Below are positions 35,601 to 44,250 of a stretch of 64,000 nt of DNA, piece by piece. This DNA comes from JAFGPL01 sp963781805 (GTDB lineage Bacteria; Bacteroidota; Bacteroidia; Bacteroidales; UBA10428). Numbering within the stretch: position 1 is the first letter of the stretch; every line of letters starts with the position of its first letter. The position numbers and the translations under genes are program-made. The stretch lies in the NCBI GenBank assembly GCA_963781805.1, contig CAWAHF010000004.1, forward strand, positions 1,798,001 through 1,862,000, given 5' to 3'. The notes below the pieces were generated by a model that was given only the letters and a program-made list of their open reading frames with translations, was not told the origin of the DNA and searched no databases.

Positions 35601-36634
35601 GCAAGGCTATTTCCAGGTACGGTCTTACGATTGAAGACATGCAGATGTACATCAGCAGCGCCATCGGTGGGATGAAGCTTACCACTACTGTTGAAGGCAG
35701 AGAGAGGTTTCCTGTCCGGGTGAGGTATGCGCGTGAATTAAGGGATAACCCGGAAGAATTGAAAAGTGTTTTAATACCCACTCCTTCTGGGGTACAGGTA
35801 CCTTTGGGTGAACTGGCCGAAATAACATATACCCGTGGCCCGCAAATGATTAAAAGTGAGGATACTTTCCTGGTTGGATATGTAATATTTGATAAAAAAC
35901 CCCAATATGCCGAAGGGGATGTAGTTGACAATGCCCAGGCTTATTTAAACGAAAAATTAAAAGAAGGAGAATTGATGCTGCCTGCCGGTGTAAATTATAA
36001 ATTTACAGGAAATTACGAGAACCAGATAAGAGCCACAAAAAGGCTAATGATCGTCGTTCCTGTTTCTTTAATTTTAATATTTCTTATCCTTTATTTTCAG
36101 TTTAAATCTGTTACAACCTCCGGAATGGTATTTTCCGGAATATTTGTAGCATTTTCAGGTGGGTTCCTGATGTTGTGGCTTTACAGTCAGGGATGGTTTC
36201 TGAATTTTTCTGTTGCAGGGATGAACATGCGAAACTTGTTTCAATTGCACACCATTAACCTGAGTGTGGCTGTCTGGGTAGGCTTTGTTGCCCTGTTCGG
36301 CATTGCTACCGATGATGGAGTAATTATGGGAACCTACCTGATGCAGGTATTCGAAAAAGAAAAACCCTCAACTCTCGCTGCGGTAAGGGAATCAGTGTTG
36401 CATGCCGGCATAAAAAGAGTACGGCCCGCAATGATGACAGCCTCCTGTGCAATTATTGCATTGATACCGGTGCTTACTTCAACCGGAAAAGGGGCTGATA
36501 TTATGGTTCCTATGGCTATACCCTCTTTCGGTGGTATGATCCTCCAGGTAATGACCATGTTTGTAGTACCGGTGCTTTACAGTATGTGGCAGGAGAAGAA
36601 AATTAAGAAATACAATAGACATATAAAGAATTAA
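32699..36634 (+). CDS. cusA: Cu(I)/Ag(I) efflux RND transporter, CusA family
   Basis: The product is a proton-driven inner-membrane pump of the heavy-metal RND class. I start it at the ATG 32699 (LNKIIRFFLENKLVTF), giving 1311 residues; the frame extends 22 codons upstream without homology. IEDQISYPLTTALLGIPGVK, the proton-relay helix GIAIAIGVMVDVGIVFTENI and FGIATDDGVIMGTYL are intact. The three metal-binding methionines of E. coli CusA have counterparts in FLLMPTTMPH (Met712), APISMYENL (Met762) and TRLIMLQTG (Met908). It is longer than the usual 1050 residues, with extra membrane helices around 520-640 and a periplasmic insert between Met762 and Met908. Confidence 0.93.
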   Translation: MLNKIIRFFLENKLVTFMLLITLIVWGIISAPFNWKIGFLPRDPVPVDAIPDIGENQQIVYTEWQGRSPQDIEDQISYPLTTALLGIPGVKTIRSNSIFGLSSIYIIFDDDIEFYWSRTRILEKLNSLPSGILPDGVTPTLGPDATALGQIYWYTLEGRDKNGNPSGGWDPQELRTIQDFYVKYSLTSAKGVSEVASIGGFVKEYQVDIDPNAMKAYGVTVAQIMQAVRKSNLDLGARTIEFNRAEYLVRALGYIKSLSDLEESVVTVHDNVPVRIKDVAKVNFGPATRRGGLDKGGAEAVGGVVVARYGSNPMEVITNVKEKIAAISPGLPVKKLADGTISKVTIVPFYDRTGLIKETLGTLNSALTGEILISIIVVIILMMNLRASVLISSLLPIGVLITFIVMRRFHVDANIVALSGIAIAIGVMVDVGIVFTENIVRHLDMPENLGARGKNLLNVIYSATVEVASAIMTALATTIVSFLPVFAMQAAEGKLFRPLAFTKTFAILASLVIGIIIIPAMAHIIFSIRFDKKRISRIWNYSLIAAGVSFIIVFHVWISLALVAFGVNNLMEYRWPETNRKFVNYINIGIALSIVVYFLTSEWMPLGAQNSTFINFVFVLAILAVVLGILMTVVHFYPAILAWCLDNKWKFLSIPIVLVTFGILVWQGADNIFGFLPLKLKETSGWQAISRTFPGVGKEFMPSLDEGSFLLMPTTMPHSGIEENIEDIRLLDIKVNSIPEVQSIVGKWGRVSSALDPAPISMYENLVNYKPEYILDEDGHRIRFRVDKDGFFSLNDTLKKVYLISNIDHNKVDLSKGLKYDNHKKLVMIFMDRKWQDATPVMKNIMLQQLTTNIDDYLVKDKKGEYFRNWRDHIHSPDDIWQEIVKQSNLPGLTSAPKLQPIQTRLIMLQTGMRAPMGVKVYGPDLQSIEKTGYEIENLLKNVPGVEPTSVFADRVVGKPYLEIRIDRKAISRYGLTIEDMQMYISSAIGGMKLTTTVEGRERFPVRVRYARELRDNPEELKSVLIPTPSGVQVPLGELAEITYTRGPQMIKSEDTFLVGYVIFDKKPQYAEGDVVDNAQAYLNEKLKEGELMLPAGVNYKFTGNYENQIRATKRLMIVVPVSLILIFLILYFQFKSVTTSGMVFSGIFVAFSGGFLMLWLYSQGWFLNFSVAGMNMRNLFQLHTINLSVAVWVGFVALFGIATDDGVIMGTYLMQVFEKEKPSTLAAVRESVLHAGIKRVRPAMMTASCAIIALIPVLTSTGKGADIMVPMAIPSFGGMILQVMTMFVVPVLYSMWQEKKIKKYNRHIKN

Positions 36635-36704
36635 CAAGAAATACTTAATATGTTGTAAGTCAATTAATTTATGTTTGTTTTTAATGAATTTCAAAGACTA
36701 AAAT

Positions 36705-37106
36705 ATGGATAAAAAGGAATATATCGAAGCAAAAGAGTTGAACGTTTACAAATTAGCACGTCAATTATCCACTTTGGCATGGAAAATATATGAAACATTA
36801 GACTGGCAGGATAAAAAAAACATGGGGGATCAATTTATTTCAGCTATTGATTCTATTGGGGCTAATATTATTGAAGGTTATGGGAGATACCACTTTCTTG
36901 ATAAAATAAGATTTTATTATATCTCAAGAGCATCACAAAATGAAGCTATATTTCACTGGCTTGAACTTCTTCTGGAAAGAAATAAAATCCAACAAGGACC
37001 CTTCGAGGAGATGGTAATAATAGCAAAAGAGCTTCAAATCAAGCTAAATAATTTTATCTCTTCAACATATAATCAATACAAAAAATCAAAAGATGAAAAA
37101 AAATAG
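36705..37106 (+). CDS. Four-helix-bundle protein (S23/IVP-like family)
   Basis: The 133-residue product matches the family first seen in intervening sequences of 23S rRNA genes: KELNVYKLARQLSTLAWKIY, then GDQFISAIDSIGANIIEGYGR, then SRASQNEAIFHWLELLLER. It is all alpha-helical and cytosolic with no known activity. It sits inside the copper efflux operon, 70 bp after cusA, and overlaps the next gene by 14 bp. That makes it part of the transcript although a role in metal export is not known. Confidence 0.88.
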   Translation: MDKKEYIEAKELNVYKLARQLSTLAWKIYETLDWQDKKNMGDQFISAIDSIGANIIEGYGRYHFLDKIRFYYISRASQNEAIFHWLELLLERNKIQQGPFEEMVIIAKELQIKLNNFISSTYNQYKKSKDEKK

Positions 37107-38346
37107 TTCTTTCTATTTCTATTTATTTCTATTCATTTCTTTATCAATAAATGGAATAAGCCAGGAAATATTAGATAGTTACTTATTTGAAGCCGCCAAT
37201 AACAACCCCGGTTTAAAGGCTAAATTCAGTGCATATATGGCGGCGCTTGAGAAAATACCGCAGGTTGGCGCTCTGCCCGACCCTCAGATTACATTCGGGT
37301 ATTTCATACAACCGGTTGAAACCAGGATTGGGCCGCAAAAAGCACGTATTTCTGCTTCGCAAATGTTTCCATGGTTTGGGACACTTGGAGCCAGGAAAGA
37401 TGTTGCCACTGAAATGGCAAAATCGAAATACGAACAATTCCAGGAGGCCAAATCAAGATTATTTTACGATGTAAAATCAACCTGGTATAACCTGTATTTT
37501 ACACAAAAGGCTATGGATATTACCAAAGAGAACATCGATATCCTGACTACATTTCGTAAACTGGCTTTAATTAAGGTAGAATCAGGATTAGCCTCATCTG
37601 TGGATGTGCTAAGGGTAGAGATGGAGAAAGCAGATTTGGAAAACCAGCTTGCATTATTAAAGGATAATTATTTCGCAATGCAAACCGGATTCAACAATCT
37701 GTTGAATATACATGAACAAAGACCGGTGAGTCTTCCCGACTCTCTCGTCAATACCAGCATAGATTTAACACAGGAAGCTATCCGGGACAGTATCCGGAAC
37801 GGAAACCATCAAATACTACAGACGGAATTTATGCAGGCTTCTTACGAAAAGCAGGAACTTTTGGCAAAAAAAACAGGAAAACCAAATCTGATGCTGGGAT
37901 TCGATTATGTGATTGTAGGGAAAAGTTCGAATCCTATGGCAGACCCTTCAGAGTCCGGGAAAAATGCATTTGTATTTCCGATGGTAGGCATCTCTGTACC
38001 CTTGTACCGTCAGAAATACACGTCTATGGTCAAAGAAGCTACGTTGATGCAGGAATCGACAGAAAATGAAAAACTGGATAAGACGAACGTTCTGGAAACC
38101 ACCTATGAAAAGGCCAATAAAGACTATATGGATGCAGACAGACGTATCCCACTGTTTCTTGGACAGTCAGGCAAAGCCGTTACAGCTATGAACATCCTGC
38201 AAACTGCCTATGAAACCGATGGAAAAAATTTTGAAGAAGTACTGCGAATGGAACGTCAACTCTTAAAATATAAACTTGAACTTGAAAAAGCACGTGCAGA
38301 TAAAGACGCAGCCATTGCCTTTATTTATTACTTAATGGGAAAATAA
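37093..38346 (+). CDS. TolC-family outer membrane efflux channel (CusC-like)
   Basis: The 417-residue product has a signal peptide ending near residue 23 (INGISQEI) and the long alternating helices of the outer-membrane efflux family, for example LARKDVATEMAKSKYEQFQE-like and NKDYMDADRRIPLFLGQSGK stretches. PDPQITFGYFIQPVETRIGP near the N-terminus is characteristic of the Bacteroidota heavy-metal subgroup. No lipobox is seen. It completes the three-part pump with CusA and CusB and lies 18 bp before the adaptor gene. Confidence 0.92.
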   Translation: MKKNSSFYFYLFLFISLSINGISQEILDSYLFEAANNNPGLKAKFSAYMAALEKIPQVGALPDPQITFGYFIQPVETRIGPQKARISASQMFPWFGTLGARKDVATEMAKSKYEQFQEAKSRLFYDVKSTWYNLYFTQKAMDITKENIDILTTFRKLALIKVESGLASSVDVLRVEMEKADLENQLALLKDNYFAMQTGFNNLLNIHEQRPVSLPDSLVNTSIDLTQEAIRDSIRNGNHQILQTEFMQASYEKQELLAKKTGKPNLMLGFDYVIVGKSSNPMADPSESGKNAFVFPMVGISVPLYRQKYTSMVKEATLMQESTENEKLDKTNVLETTYEKANKDYMDADRRIPLFLGQSGKAVTAMNILQTAYETDGKNFEEVLRMERQLLKYKLELEKARADKDAAIAFIYYLMGK

Positions 38347-38364
38347 AATTTAAAACGATTAGAA

Positions 38365-40254
38365 ATGAAAACGAAAATAAATTTTAATAAGCGCGATTAT
38401 AAAATTATTGGAATTACCTTAATTGCAGGTCTTTTTTTGGGTTGGTTGATATTTCATGGTTCAAAAAATGAAGCTGTGGCTGAGCAGACATCCCGGGAAC
38501 TCACCAATGAAAATAAAATGATCTGGACATGTTCGATGCATCCACAGATACGAATGGACCATCCCGGTAAATGTCCGATATGCGGCATGGATTTAATTCC
38601 ACTTCAGCAATACAAGAGTGACGAATCCGAAATTTCACCTGATGAAATAGAGATGACGAATGCTGCAATGAAAATTGCAGATATACAAACCATAATTGTT
38701 AAACGGGCATATCCCGACAAAGAAGTCTACCTGCTGGGCAAAATCAAGCCGGATGAACGGAATATAGCCGAGTTGACTGCGCGGTTCGGAGGACGTATTG
38801 AAAAACTATTTGTGAATTTTACCGGACAGCATGTGGCAAAGGGTGAGAAACTTGCAGTGATTTATTCTCCTGCACTTATCACAGCGCAAAAAGAATTGCT
38901 CGAAGCGGAGGAATACAAATTAAGCAATCCGGACTTGTATAAAGCTGCACGGGGCAAATTGAAGCTTTGGAATCTGTCGGATGATCAGATTGATAACATT
39001 GAAACGAAAGGGGAAGTACAAAATAATTTTGACGTACTTTCTCCTATCAGGGGAACTGTAACCCGCCGCAATGTGGCAATTGGAGATTACATAAAAGAAG
39101 GCACTTCTTTATTCCAGGTGATAGATCTGAAAAAAGTCTGGGTGATGTTTGAAGCTTATGAAAGCGATCTTCCCTGGATTGGATTAGGAGACAAAGTTGA
39201 TTTTTCGGTTCAATCGCTGCCCGGTAAAGCCTTCAGCGGACATGTAAGTTTCATAGATCCGGTTATTGATCCTAAAACCAGGATCGCACAGGTGAGGGTT
39301 GAAGTTCAGAATCCCGGTCTTAGCCTGAAACCTGAAATGTTTGCCAATGGTACCGTAATATCCACAATTGCAGGAAACAAAAAAGACCTTATGATACCAA
39401 AGACAGCTGTACTTTGGACAGGAAAACGTGCAGTGGTTTATGTAAAAGTTCCCGGAAAGGTACAACCGACCTTTAAATACAGGGAAATTATTCTGGGCCC
39501 TTTAGCAGGTGAATTTTATGTGGTAAATAAAGGCTTGCAGGAAGGGGAAGAAATAGCAGTTAACGGCGTATTTAAGATTGATGCTGCTTCCCAACTGGCA
39601 GGAAAACCAAGTATGATGAATCCATCCTACGCCAATGCTTCGGATGGCAAGATTGAAGGCGGTGCCGGATCTGCGGGAAGTATGCCCGGAATGGATTTGG
39701 GCAGTACGTCCGCTAAGGAAAATCCTGTTACCTCTGAAACCAAACAGGTTACCGATATTAAAAAAAATGACAGGGTCTATATAAAGAGTAAAAAGAATGA
39801 AATAGATCCTCAGTTCAAACAACAACTTACTGAAGTATATAAAACTTATCTACCCATGAAAAATGCGTTTATTAAATCTGATCCGAAGGAAGTAACTGAA
39901 ATAGCCTTAAAAATTGTTAAAACGCTGAACAAAGTGAACATGGAACTGTTAGAAGGTGAGACACATATGGTTTGGATGAATCAGCTGAAAGAACTGGATA
40001 AAAGTCTGAAAAAGATGTCGCAAAGCGCTGATATCGCCGAACAACGTGAAGCATTTGCTGCATTTAACCTCACTTTTTATCAATCGGTAAAAGACTTTGG
40101 ACTGGAAGGTGTGACCACCTATTACCAATACTGTCCGATGGCTGTAGAACAAAAAGGAGCATACTGGTTCAGTGAAAACAAGGAAATAAAAAATCCCTAT
40201 TTCGGAGATGCAATGCTGAAATGTGGAGAAACCAGCGAAACATTGAAATATTAA
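38365..40254 (+). CDS. cusB: Periplasmic adaptor CusB with heavy-metal-binding and DUF3347 domains
   Basis: The 629-residue adaptor has an N-terminal membrane anchor (residues 13-31) and a heavy-metal-binding domain at 53-80 (WTCSMHPQI, then GKCPICGMDLIPL; Cys56, His59, Cys70, Cys73). The barrel-sandwich and beta domains follow (85-440), with RFGGRIEKLFVNFTGQHV and LSPIRGTVTRRNVAIGDYIK. The last 145 residues, from about 485, form a DUF3347 domain rich in Met and ending with YYQYCPMAVEQKGAYWFS and MLKCGE. DUF3347 is found on copper-related proteins of this phylum. It bridges CusA and the TolC channel and delivers Cu(I)/Ag(I). Confidence 0.94.
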   Translation: MKTKINFNKRDYKIIGITLIAGLFLGWLIFHGSKNEAVAEQTSRELTNENKMIWTCSMHPQIRMDHPGKCPICGMDLIPLQQYKSDESEISPDEIEMTNAAMKIADIQTIIVKRAYPDKEVYLLGKIKPDERNIAELTARFGGRIEKLFVNFTGQHVAKGEKLAVIYSPALITAQKELLEAEEYKLSNPDLYKAARGKLKLWNLSDDQIDNIETKGEVQNNFDVLSPIRGTVTRRNVAIGDYIKEGTSLFQVIDLKKVWVMFEAYESDLPWIGLGDKVDFSVQSLPGKAFSGHVSFIDPVIDPKTRIAQVRVEVQNPGLSLKPEMFANGTVISTIAGNKKDLMIPKTAVLWTGKRAVVYVKVPGKVQPTFKYREIILGPLAGEFYVVNKGLQEGEEIAVNGVFKIDAASQLAGKPSMMNPSYANASDGKIEGGAGSAGSMPGMDLGSTSAKENPVTSETKQVTDIKKNDRVYIKSKKNEIDPQFKQQLTEVYKTYLPMKNAFIKSDPKEVTEIALKIVKTLNKVNMELLEGETHMVWMNQLKELDKSLKKMSQSADIAEQREAFAAFNLTFYQSVKDFGLEGVTTYYQYCPMAVEQKGAYWFSENKEIKNPYFGDAMLKCGETSETLKY

Positions 40255-40312
40255 AATATGAATGGAACTTAATAAACGTAACTAAAATGAATTGATATTA
40301 AAATTTAAGATT

Positions 40313-40666
40313 ATGGATGATTTTAACAAATCGGTTATGTATAAATTCAGCAAGTCATTAAAGATGTATGATATAACCTATCTAAGGTCCAGACTTGGAA
40401 CCGTTGATGGAATTACATCTCTTGATATCGATGCAGATACGGTTCATCTCGAATTTGATACATTAAAATTGTCTCAGGGGTACATTCAGATGATCATCAT
40501 GAATCTTGGATATCCGGTGAAATTCCATGAGGGAACACATCCGGGAATATTCAAACGGTTTATTCAGCATCTGGCAAAAAGCAACCAGGAATCTTTTGGA
40601 GATAAAAAACCGGATTGCTGTGAGATGAAAGATCAGACTTTGCAAAAAGCTGAATTCATAAAGTGA
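40313..40666 (+). CDS. Small HMA-like (ferredoxin-fold) protein lacking the CxxC metal site
   Basis: Starting at the ATG 40313 gives 117 residues; the frame extends seven codons upstream to a TTG. Residues 17-70 follow the beta-alpha-beta-beta-alpha-beta pattern of heavy-metal-associated domains (LRSRLGTVDGITSLDIDADT, VHLEFDT, LSQGYIQMIIMNLGYPV). The GMxCxxC loop is replaced by YDITYL. A C-terminal tail carries DCCEM. It could be a degenerate chaperone or use the tail cysteines. It lies between cusB and other small metal genes. Assignment to the HMA fold is by eye only. Confidence 0.6.
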   Translation: MDDFNKSVMYKFSKSLKMYDITYLRSRLGTVDGITSLDIDADTVHLEFDTLKLSQGYIQMIIMNLGYPVKFHEGTHPGIFKRFIQHLAKSNQESFGDKKPDCCEMKDQTLQKAEFIK

Positions 40667-40737
40667 TGTAAAGAATAAATTTCAGAATATCATTGAGCGT
40701 GATATTTTATGAATTGAATTAAGAAAAAAATTAAGTC

Positions 40738-40938
40738 ATGTTAATAAAAGTAATAATAGTTTCAATCGTTTTGGTTGCCCTTATTCTGATATCGCTGGGA
40801 ATTAAATTGCTGGCTGATCCAAATGCAGAGTTTACCATGCATTCCTGTGCGCTCGAAGATGGCAGCCTGGATAAGGATGGCGCTTGTTCCAAATGCCTGA
40901 TAAAAGATCTGGAATATTGTCCTGAGAATAAGAGTTAG
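40738..40938 (+). CDS. Small single-pass membrane protein with four cysteines
   Basis: The 66-residue product has one transmembrane helix (residues 3-26) and a short outer tail with Cys37, Cys50, Cys53 and Cys61, in the pattern HSCALEDGSLDKDGACSKC then YCPE. I do not recognise a named family. The CxxC plus two more Cys suggests metal binding or a redox role. Its place among metal-handling genes, 71 bp after the HMA-like gene, supports the former. Confidence 0.65.
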   Translation: MLIKVIIVSIVLVALILISLGIKLLADPNAEFTMHSCALEDGSLDKDGACSKCLIKDLEYCPENKS

Positions 40939-41003
40939 TAAAAGAAGTAAGAATACATCTGGATTTTAGTAAAATAATTTATTACTATATAAAATTTGAA
41001 ATC

Positions 41004-41297
41004 ATGAAATCAGAAAGTTTTGTTTTAGAGATCAATAATCTTCCGGAAAAGATTAAATTGGAGTCTTACCATGCCGGAGGACAAGGTCAACATGGTCACA
41101 GACATGGACATAAGCAACATGGCGGGCAGCATTGGCAAAGTAATAGTGGCAATACCCATGATGAAGAAGGCAATGATTCCGGAGGTAAATACCTATGCCC
41201 AATGAAATGTGAGGGAGATAAAGTATATGATAAACCCGGAAATTGTCCGGTATGCAATATGAAATTGACTCCTGTGGAAGAAGGTCATCATCATTGA
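41004..41297 (+). CDS. His-rich protein with one heavy-metal-binding domain
   Basis: The 97-residue product has no signal peptide. Residues 23-60 are rich in His, Gly and Gln (HGHRHGHKQHGGQHW). Residues 63-91 form a heavy-metal-binding domain of the variant form YLCPMKCEGDKVYD then GNCPVCNMKL. It ends with three His. The domain matches the first one of the CopA ATPase encoded 0.5 kb downstream, even at DNA level. It probably buffers copper or hands it to the ATPase. Confidence 0.8.
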   Translation: MKSESFVLEINNLPEKIKLESYHAGGQGQHGHRHGHKQHGGQHWQSNSGNTHDEEGNDSGGKYLCPMKCEGDKVYDKPGNCPVCNMKLTPVEEGHHH

Positions 41298-41498
41298 TCT
41301 ATATGATTGAATTACCTTCCATAAAATTGTTTCTTGAAAGTACTTTATATCTCCATAATCCGGTTAAATAGTGTTAAATATTTCAACCCTTTCTCATTTA
41401 GAATGTTGATTTGTAAATCTAACCTCAAGTAAAGCTAGCTCTGAAAAAATAAGTATAGAACTACACTGAAGAAATATTCATTTTTTAGGCCGTATATT

Positions 41499-41508
41499 AA
41501 AGGAGGTG
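41499..41508 (+). promoter_or_regulatory. Perfect Shine-Dalgarno sequence before the SHOCT gene
   Basis: AAAGGAGGTG is complementary to the 16S rRNA 3' end over ten bases and lies seven bases before the ATG at 41516. Other genes in this window have no such site, as is usual for Bacteroidota. It fixes the start of the SHOCT gene. Confidence 0.8.
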
Positions 41509-41515
41509 GTGAGAT

Positions 41516-41740
41516 ATGATGAACAGATTTGGAGGACACGGATGGGGAATGGGATTGGCATGGTTAGCCGGACTCATTCTGATTGTATTGATCGTCTGGC
41601 TGATTAATACAATTATCAATCGAAATAAAAATCATTTTGAAAATATTGGCACTTCTGCAATTGAGATTCTGAAGGAAAGATATGCCAAAGGCGAAATCAG
41701 CAAGGAGGAATTCGAAGAAAAAAAACGGGAAATTTCCTGA
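41516..41740 (+). CDS. SHOCT-domain small membrane protein
   Basis: The 74-residue product has a Gly/Trp/Met-rich start (RFGGHGWGMGLAWL), one transmembrane helix (13-33) and a C-terminal SHOCT motif (AIEILKERYAKGEISKEEFE). SHOCT is a short oligomerisation motif. Such proteins are commonly found beside copper and other metal-export genes, with no defined activity. It is 45 bp before copA. A second ATG directly follows the first (41519). Confidence 0.88.
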   Translation: MMNRFGGHGWGMGLAWLAGLILIVLIVWLINTIINRNKNHFENIGTSAIEILKERYAKGEISKEEFEEKKREIS

Positions 41741-41785
41741 TACATTGATTAAGGATCAGAAATATTCCTTCAAACCATTAGACTT

Positions 41786-44200
41786 ATGAACAAAGTTTTA
41801 ATCCAAAGTTACTTTTGTCCCATGAAATGTGAGGGTGAAAAGGTTTATGACCAACCTGGAGACTGCCCTGTATGTAATATGCACCTGGTTCCTGTGGATG
41901 GGAATAACAAACATGGTGAGCATCATCACCTGGAACATCCTTATAATGATAGTCATGAGCCTCACACAGAGGGAAAAGGAAAATACTATTGCCCAATGCG
42001 CTGTGAGGGAGACAAGACATATGAGCAACCTGGTGATTGTCCTGTTTGTGGGATGCATTTGAATAAATTGGAAACAACCAAAAAATCAAATATAGTTTAT
42101 ACATGTCCGATGCATCCTGAGATTAAACAGGAAAAGCCCGGTACCTGTCCAAAATGCGGTATGAGCCTGGTTCCGGAGAAGGGAATGGAAACCAATGAAG
42201 AAGAACCAGCCTATAAACGGATGCTTAAAAAATTCCTGATTGCTTTGATATTCACGGTTCCTGTATTTTTCATCGCAATGGCAGGTATGATTCCTGGTAT
42301 CAGATTAAATTCAATAATGCCTGAAAAAGCATGGCAATGGATTGAGCTGGTTCTTTCATTACCCGTCGTATTTTATGCCGGATGGCAATTTTTTAAACGC
42401 GGATACAGTTCTGTCGTGCGTCGGTCACCTAATATGTGGACACTCATCTCGCTTGGAACGGGAGCTGCATTTATATTCAGTTTAATGGCAATGCTTATCC
42501 CGGGAATATTTCCTGCACAGTTTCTTGATGAATATGGCAATGTACACGTTTACTTTGAAGCCGCCACTGTTATCCTTACCCTGGTGCTCCTCGGTCAGGT
42601 TCTTGAGTTGCGTGCTCACAGCAAAACCAGTTCAGCTATCAAAGCCTTGTTGGGATTGGTTCCTCCTGTAGCCAGGATAATACATGACGGAATCGAAGAA
42701 GAAATACCATTGGAAGAAGTTAAAGTTGAAGCTATATTAAAGGTAAAACCCGGAGAAAAAATTCCGGTTGATGGTGCAATAACACAGGGACATGCAGTAA
42801 TTGATGAAAGTATGATAACCGGGGAACCTATTCCGGTCGAAAAATCTGTTGGCGACAATATAACCGGTGGTACCATTAACGGAAAAACCGTATTCGAGAT
42901 GAAGGCTCTGAAGGTAGGCAGCGATACATTATTAGCTCAGATTATTGAGATGGTTAATCAGGCAAGTCGTTCACGGGCACCTATTCAAAAATTGGCAGAT
43001 ACGGCTGCCAAATACTTTGTCCAGATTGTTGTTGGTGTAGCCTTGTTAACATTTGCAATATGGGTGATATGGGGGCCCGAACCTGCTTATGTATATGCAT
43101 TTGTCAATGCAGTTGCTGTGCTGGTTATAGCCTGTCCCTGTGCCCTGGGCTTAGCTACTCCCATGTCGATAATGGTAGGTACCGGGCGGGGTGCACAGTC
43201 GGGCGTACTTGTCAAAGATGCACGTGCTATTGAAGAAATGAACAAAGTTGATGTACTCATTATTGATAAAACAGGTACCATTACAGAAGGGAAGCCCAGT
43301 CTTAGAAATTATAAGACTTTTGGAAATTTGCCTGATAATGAAATTTTAAAGCTTGCGGCATCCATCGATGCTGACAGCGGACATCCTCTGGCTGAAGCCA
43401 TTGTGAAAGGAGCTAAAGAAAAAAACATCGAATTAATCAAAATGAATCATTTTGAATCGGTTACAGGTAAAGGAGTTAAGGCTGAATATCAGGAGAAAAA
43501 AATAGGACTGGGAAATCATCGCCTGACTGAAGATTTTAAAGCTACCCTTAACGAAGAAAATAAAAAAATGGTTAAACAATGGCAGATTGAGGGCCAGACA
43601 GTGATGTATGTTATAGTTGAAGATAAAATTGAAGGCATTGTAAGTGTAGCAGATAAAATTAAAGAAACTTCGGCTGATGCAATTAAAGCGCTTCAGAAAA
43701 TGGGAGTAAAAGTACACATGTTTACCGGCGACAATCAATTTACTGCCAAAGCAGTGGCCGATGAACTTGGTTTGGATGGTTTTCAACCGGAATGTTTACC
43801 TGAGGATAAATACAATAAGATCAAAGAACTCCAAAACCAGGGACATATAGTAGCTATGGCCGGAGACGGTATTAATGATGCCCCGGCGCTCGAACAGGCC
43901 AATGTGGGAATAGCTATGGGTACGGGAACAGATATCGCCATGCAAAGCGCTGAAATAACACTGGTAAAAGGTGATTTAAACGGAATTGTTCGTGCCCGTG
44001 ATTTAAGTTTTAAAGTAATGCGAAACATCAAACAAAACCTGTTTTTTGCTTTTATATATAACTCCATAGGAGTTCCTGTTGCTGCAGGCATATTGTTCCC
44101 TTTCTTTGGTATTTTACTCAGTCCGATGATAGCTGCAGCTGCCATGAGCTTCAGTTCGGTATCTGTCATTTCCAATGCATTACGGTTAAGAAATAAATAA
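41786..44200 (+). CDS. copA: Cu(I)-translocating P1B-type ATPase with three N-terminal metal-binding domains
   Basis: The 804-residue pump exports Cu(I) from the cytosol. In place of the usual HMA domains there are three heavy-metal-binding domains at residues 9-36, 67-95 and 104-131. The first two have CPMKCEG or CPMRCEG, and the third has CPMHPEI. A His-rich linker lies at 41-60. The core has the membrane site CPC (450-452), the phosphorylated Asp494 in DKTGT, the HP motif (His533, Pro534) and GDGIND. YN in helix 7 (FIYNSIG) and MSFSS in helix 8 match the P1B-1 Cu(I) signature. It works with the CusABC-type pump encoded upstream. Confidence 0.95.
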   Translation: MNKVLIQSYFCPMKCEGEKVYDQPGDCPVCNMHLVPVDGNNKHGEHHHLEHPYNDSHEPHTEGKGKYYCPMRCEGDKTYEQPGDCPVCGMHLNKLETTKKSNIVYTCPMHPEIKQEKPGTCPKCGMSLVPEKGMETNEEEPAYKRMLKKFLIALIFTVPVFFIAMAGMIPGIRLNSIMPEKAWQWIELVLSLPVVFYAGWQFFKRGYSSVVRRSPNMWTLISLGTGAAFIFSLMAMLIPGIFPAQFLDEYGNVHVYFEAATVILTLVLLGQVLELRAHSKTSSAIKALLGLVPPVARIIHDGIEEEIPLEEVKVEAILKVKPGEKIPVDGAITQGHAVIDESMITGEPIPVEKSVGDNITGGTINGKTVFEMKALKVGSDTLLAQIIEMVNQASRSRAPIQKLADTAAKYFVQIVVGVALLTFAIWVIWGPEPAYVYAFVNAVAVLVIACPCALGLATPMSIMVGTGRGAQSGVLVKDARAIEEMNKVDVLIIDKTGTITEGKPSLRNYKTFGNLPDNEILKLAASIDADSGHPLAEAIVKGAKEKNIELIKMNHFESVTGKGVKAEYQEKKIGLGNHRLTEDFKATLNEENKKMVKQWQIEGQTVMYVIVEDKIEGIVSVADKIKETSADAIKALQKMGVKVHMFTGDNQFTAKAVADELGLDGFQPECLPEDKYNKIKELQNQGHIVAMAGDGINDAPALEQANVGIAMGTGTDIAMQSAEITLVKGDLNGIVRARDLSFKVMRNIKQNLFFAFIYNSIGVPVAAGILFPFFGILLSPMIAAAAMSFSSVSVISNALRLRNK

Positions 44201-44250
44201 CATTATCCGGAATATTTCCGGAATAAATAGATTCAATAAACTTTAAAAAA

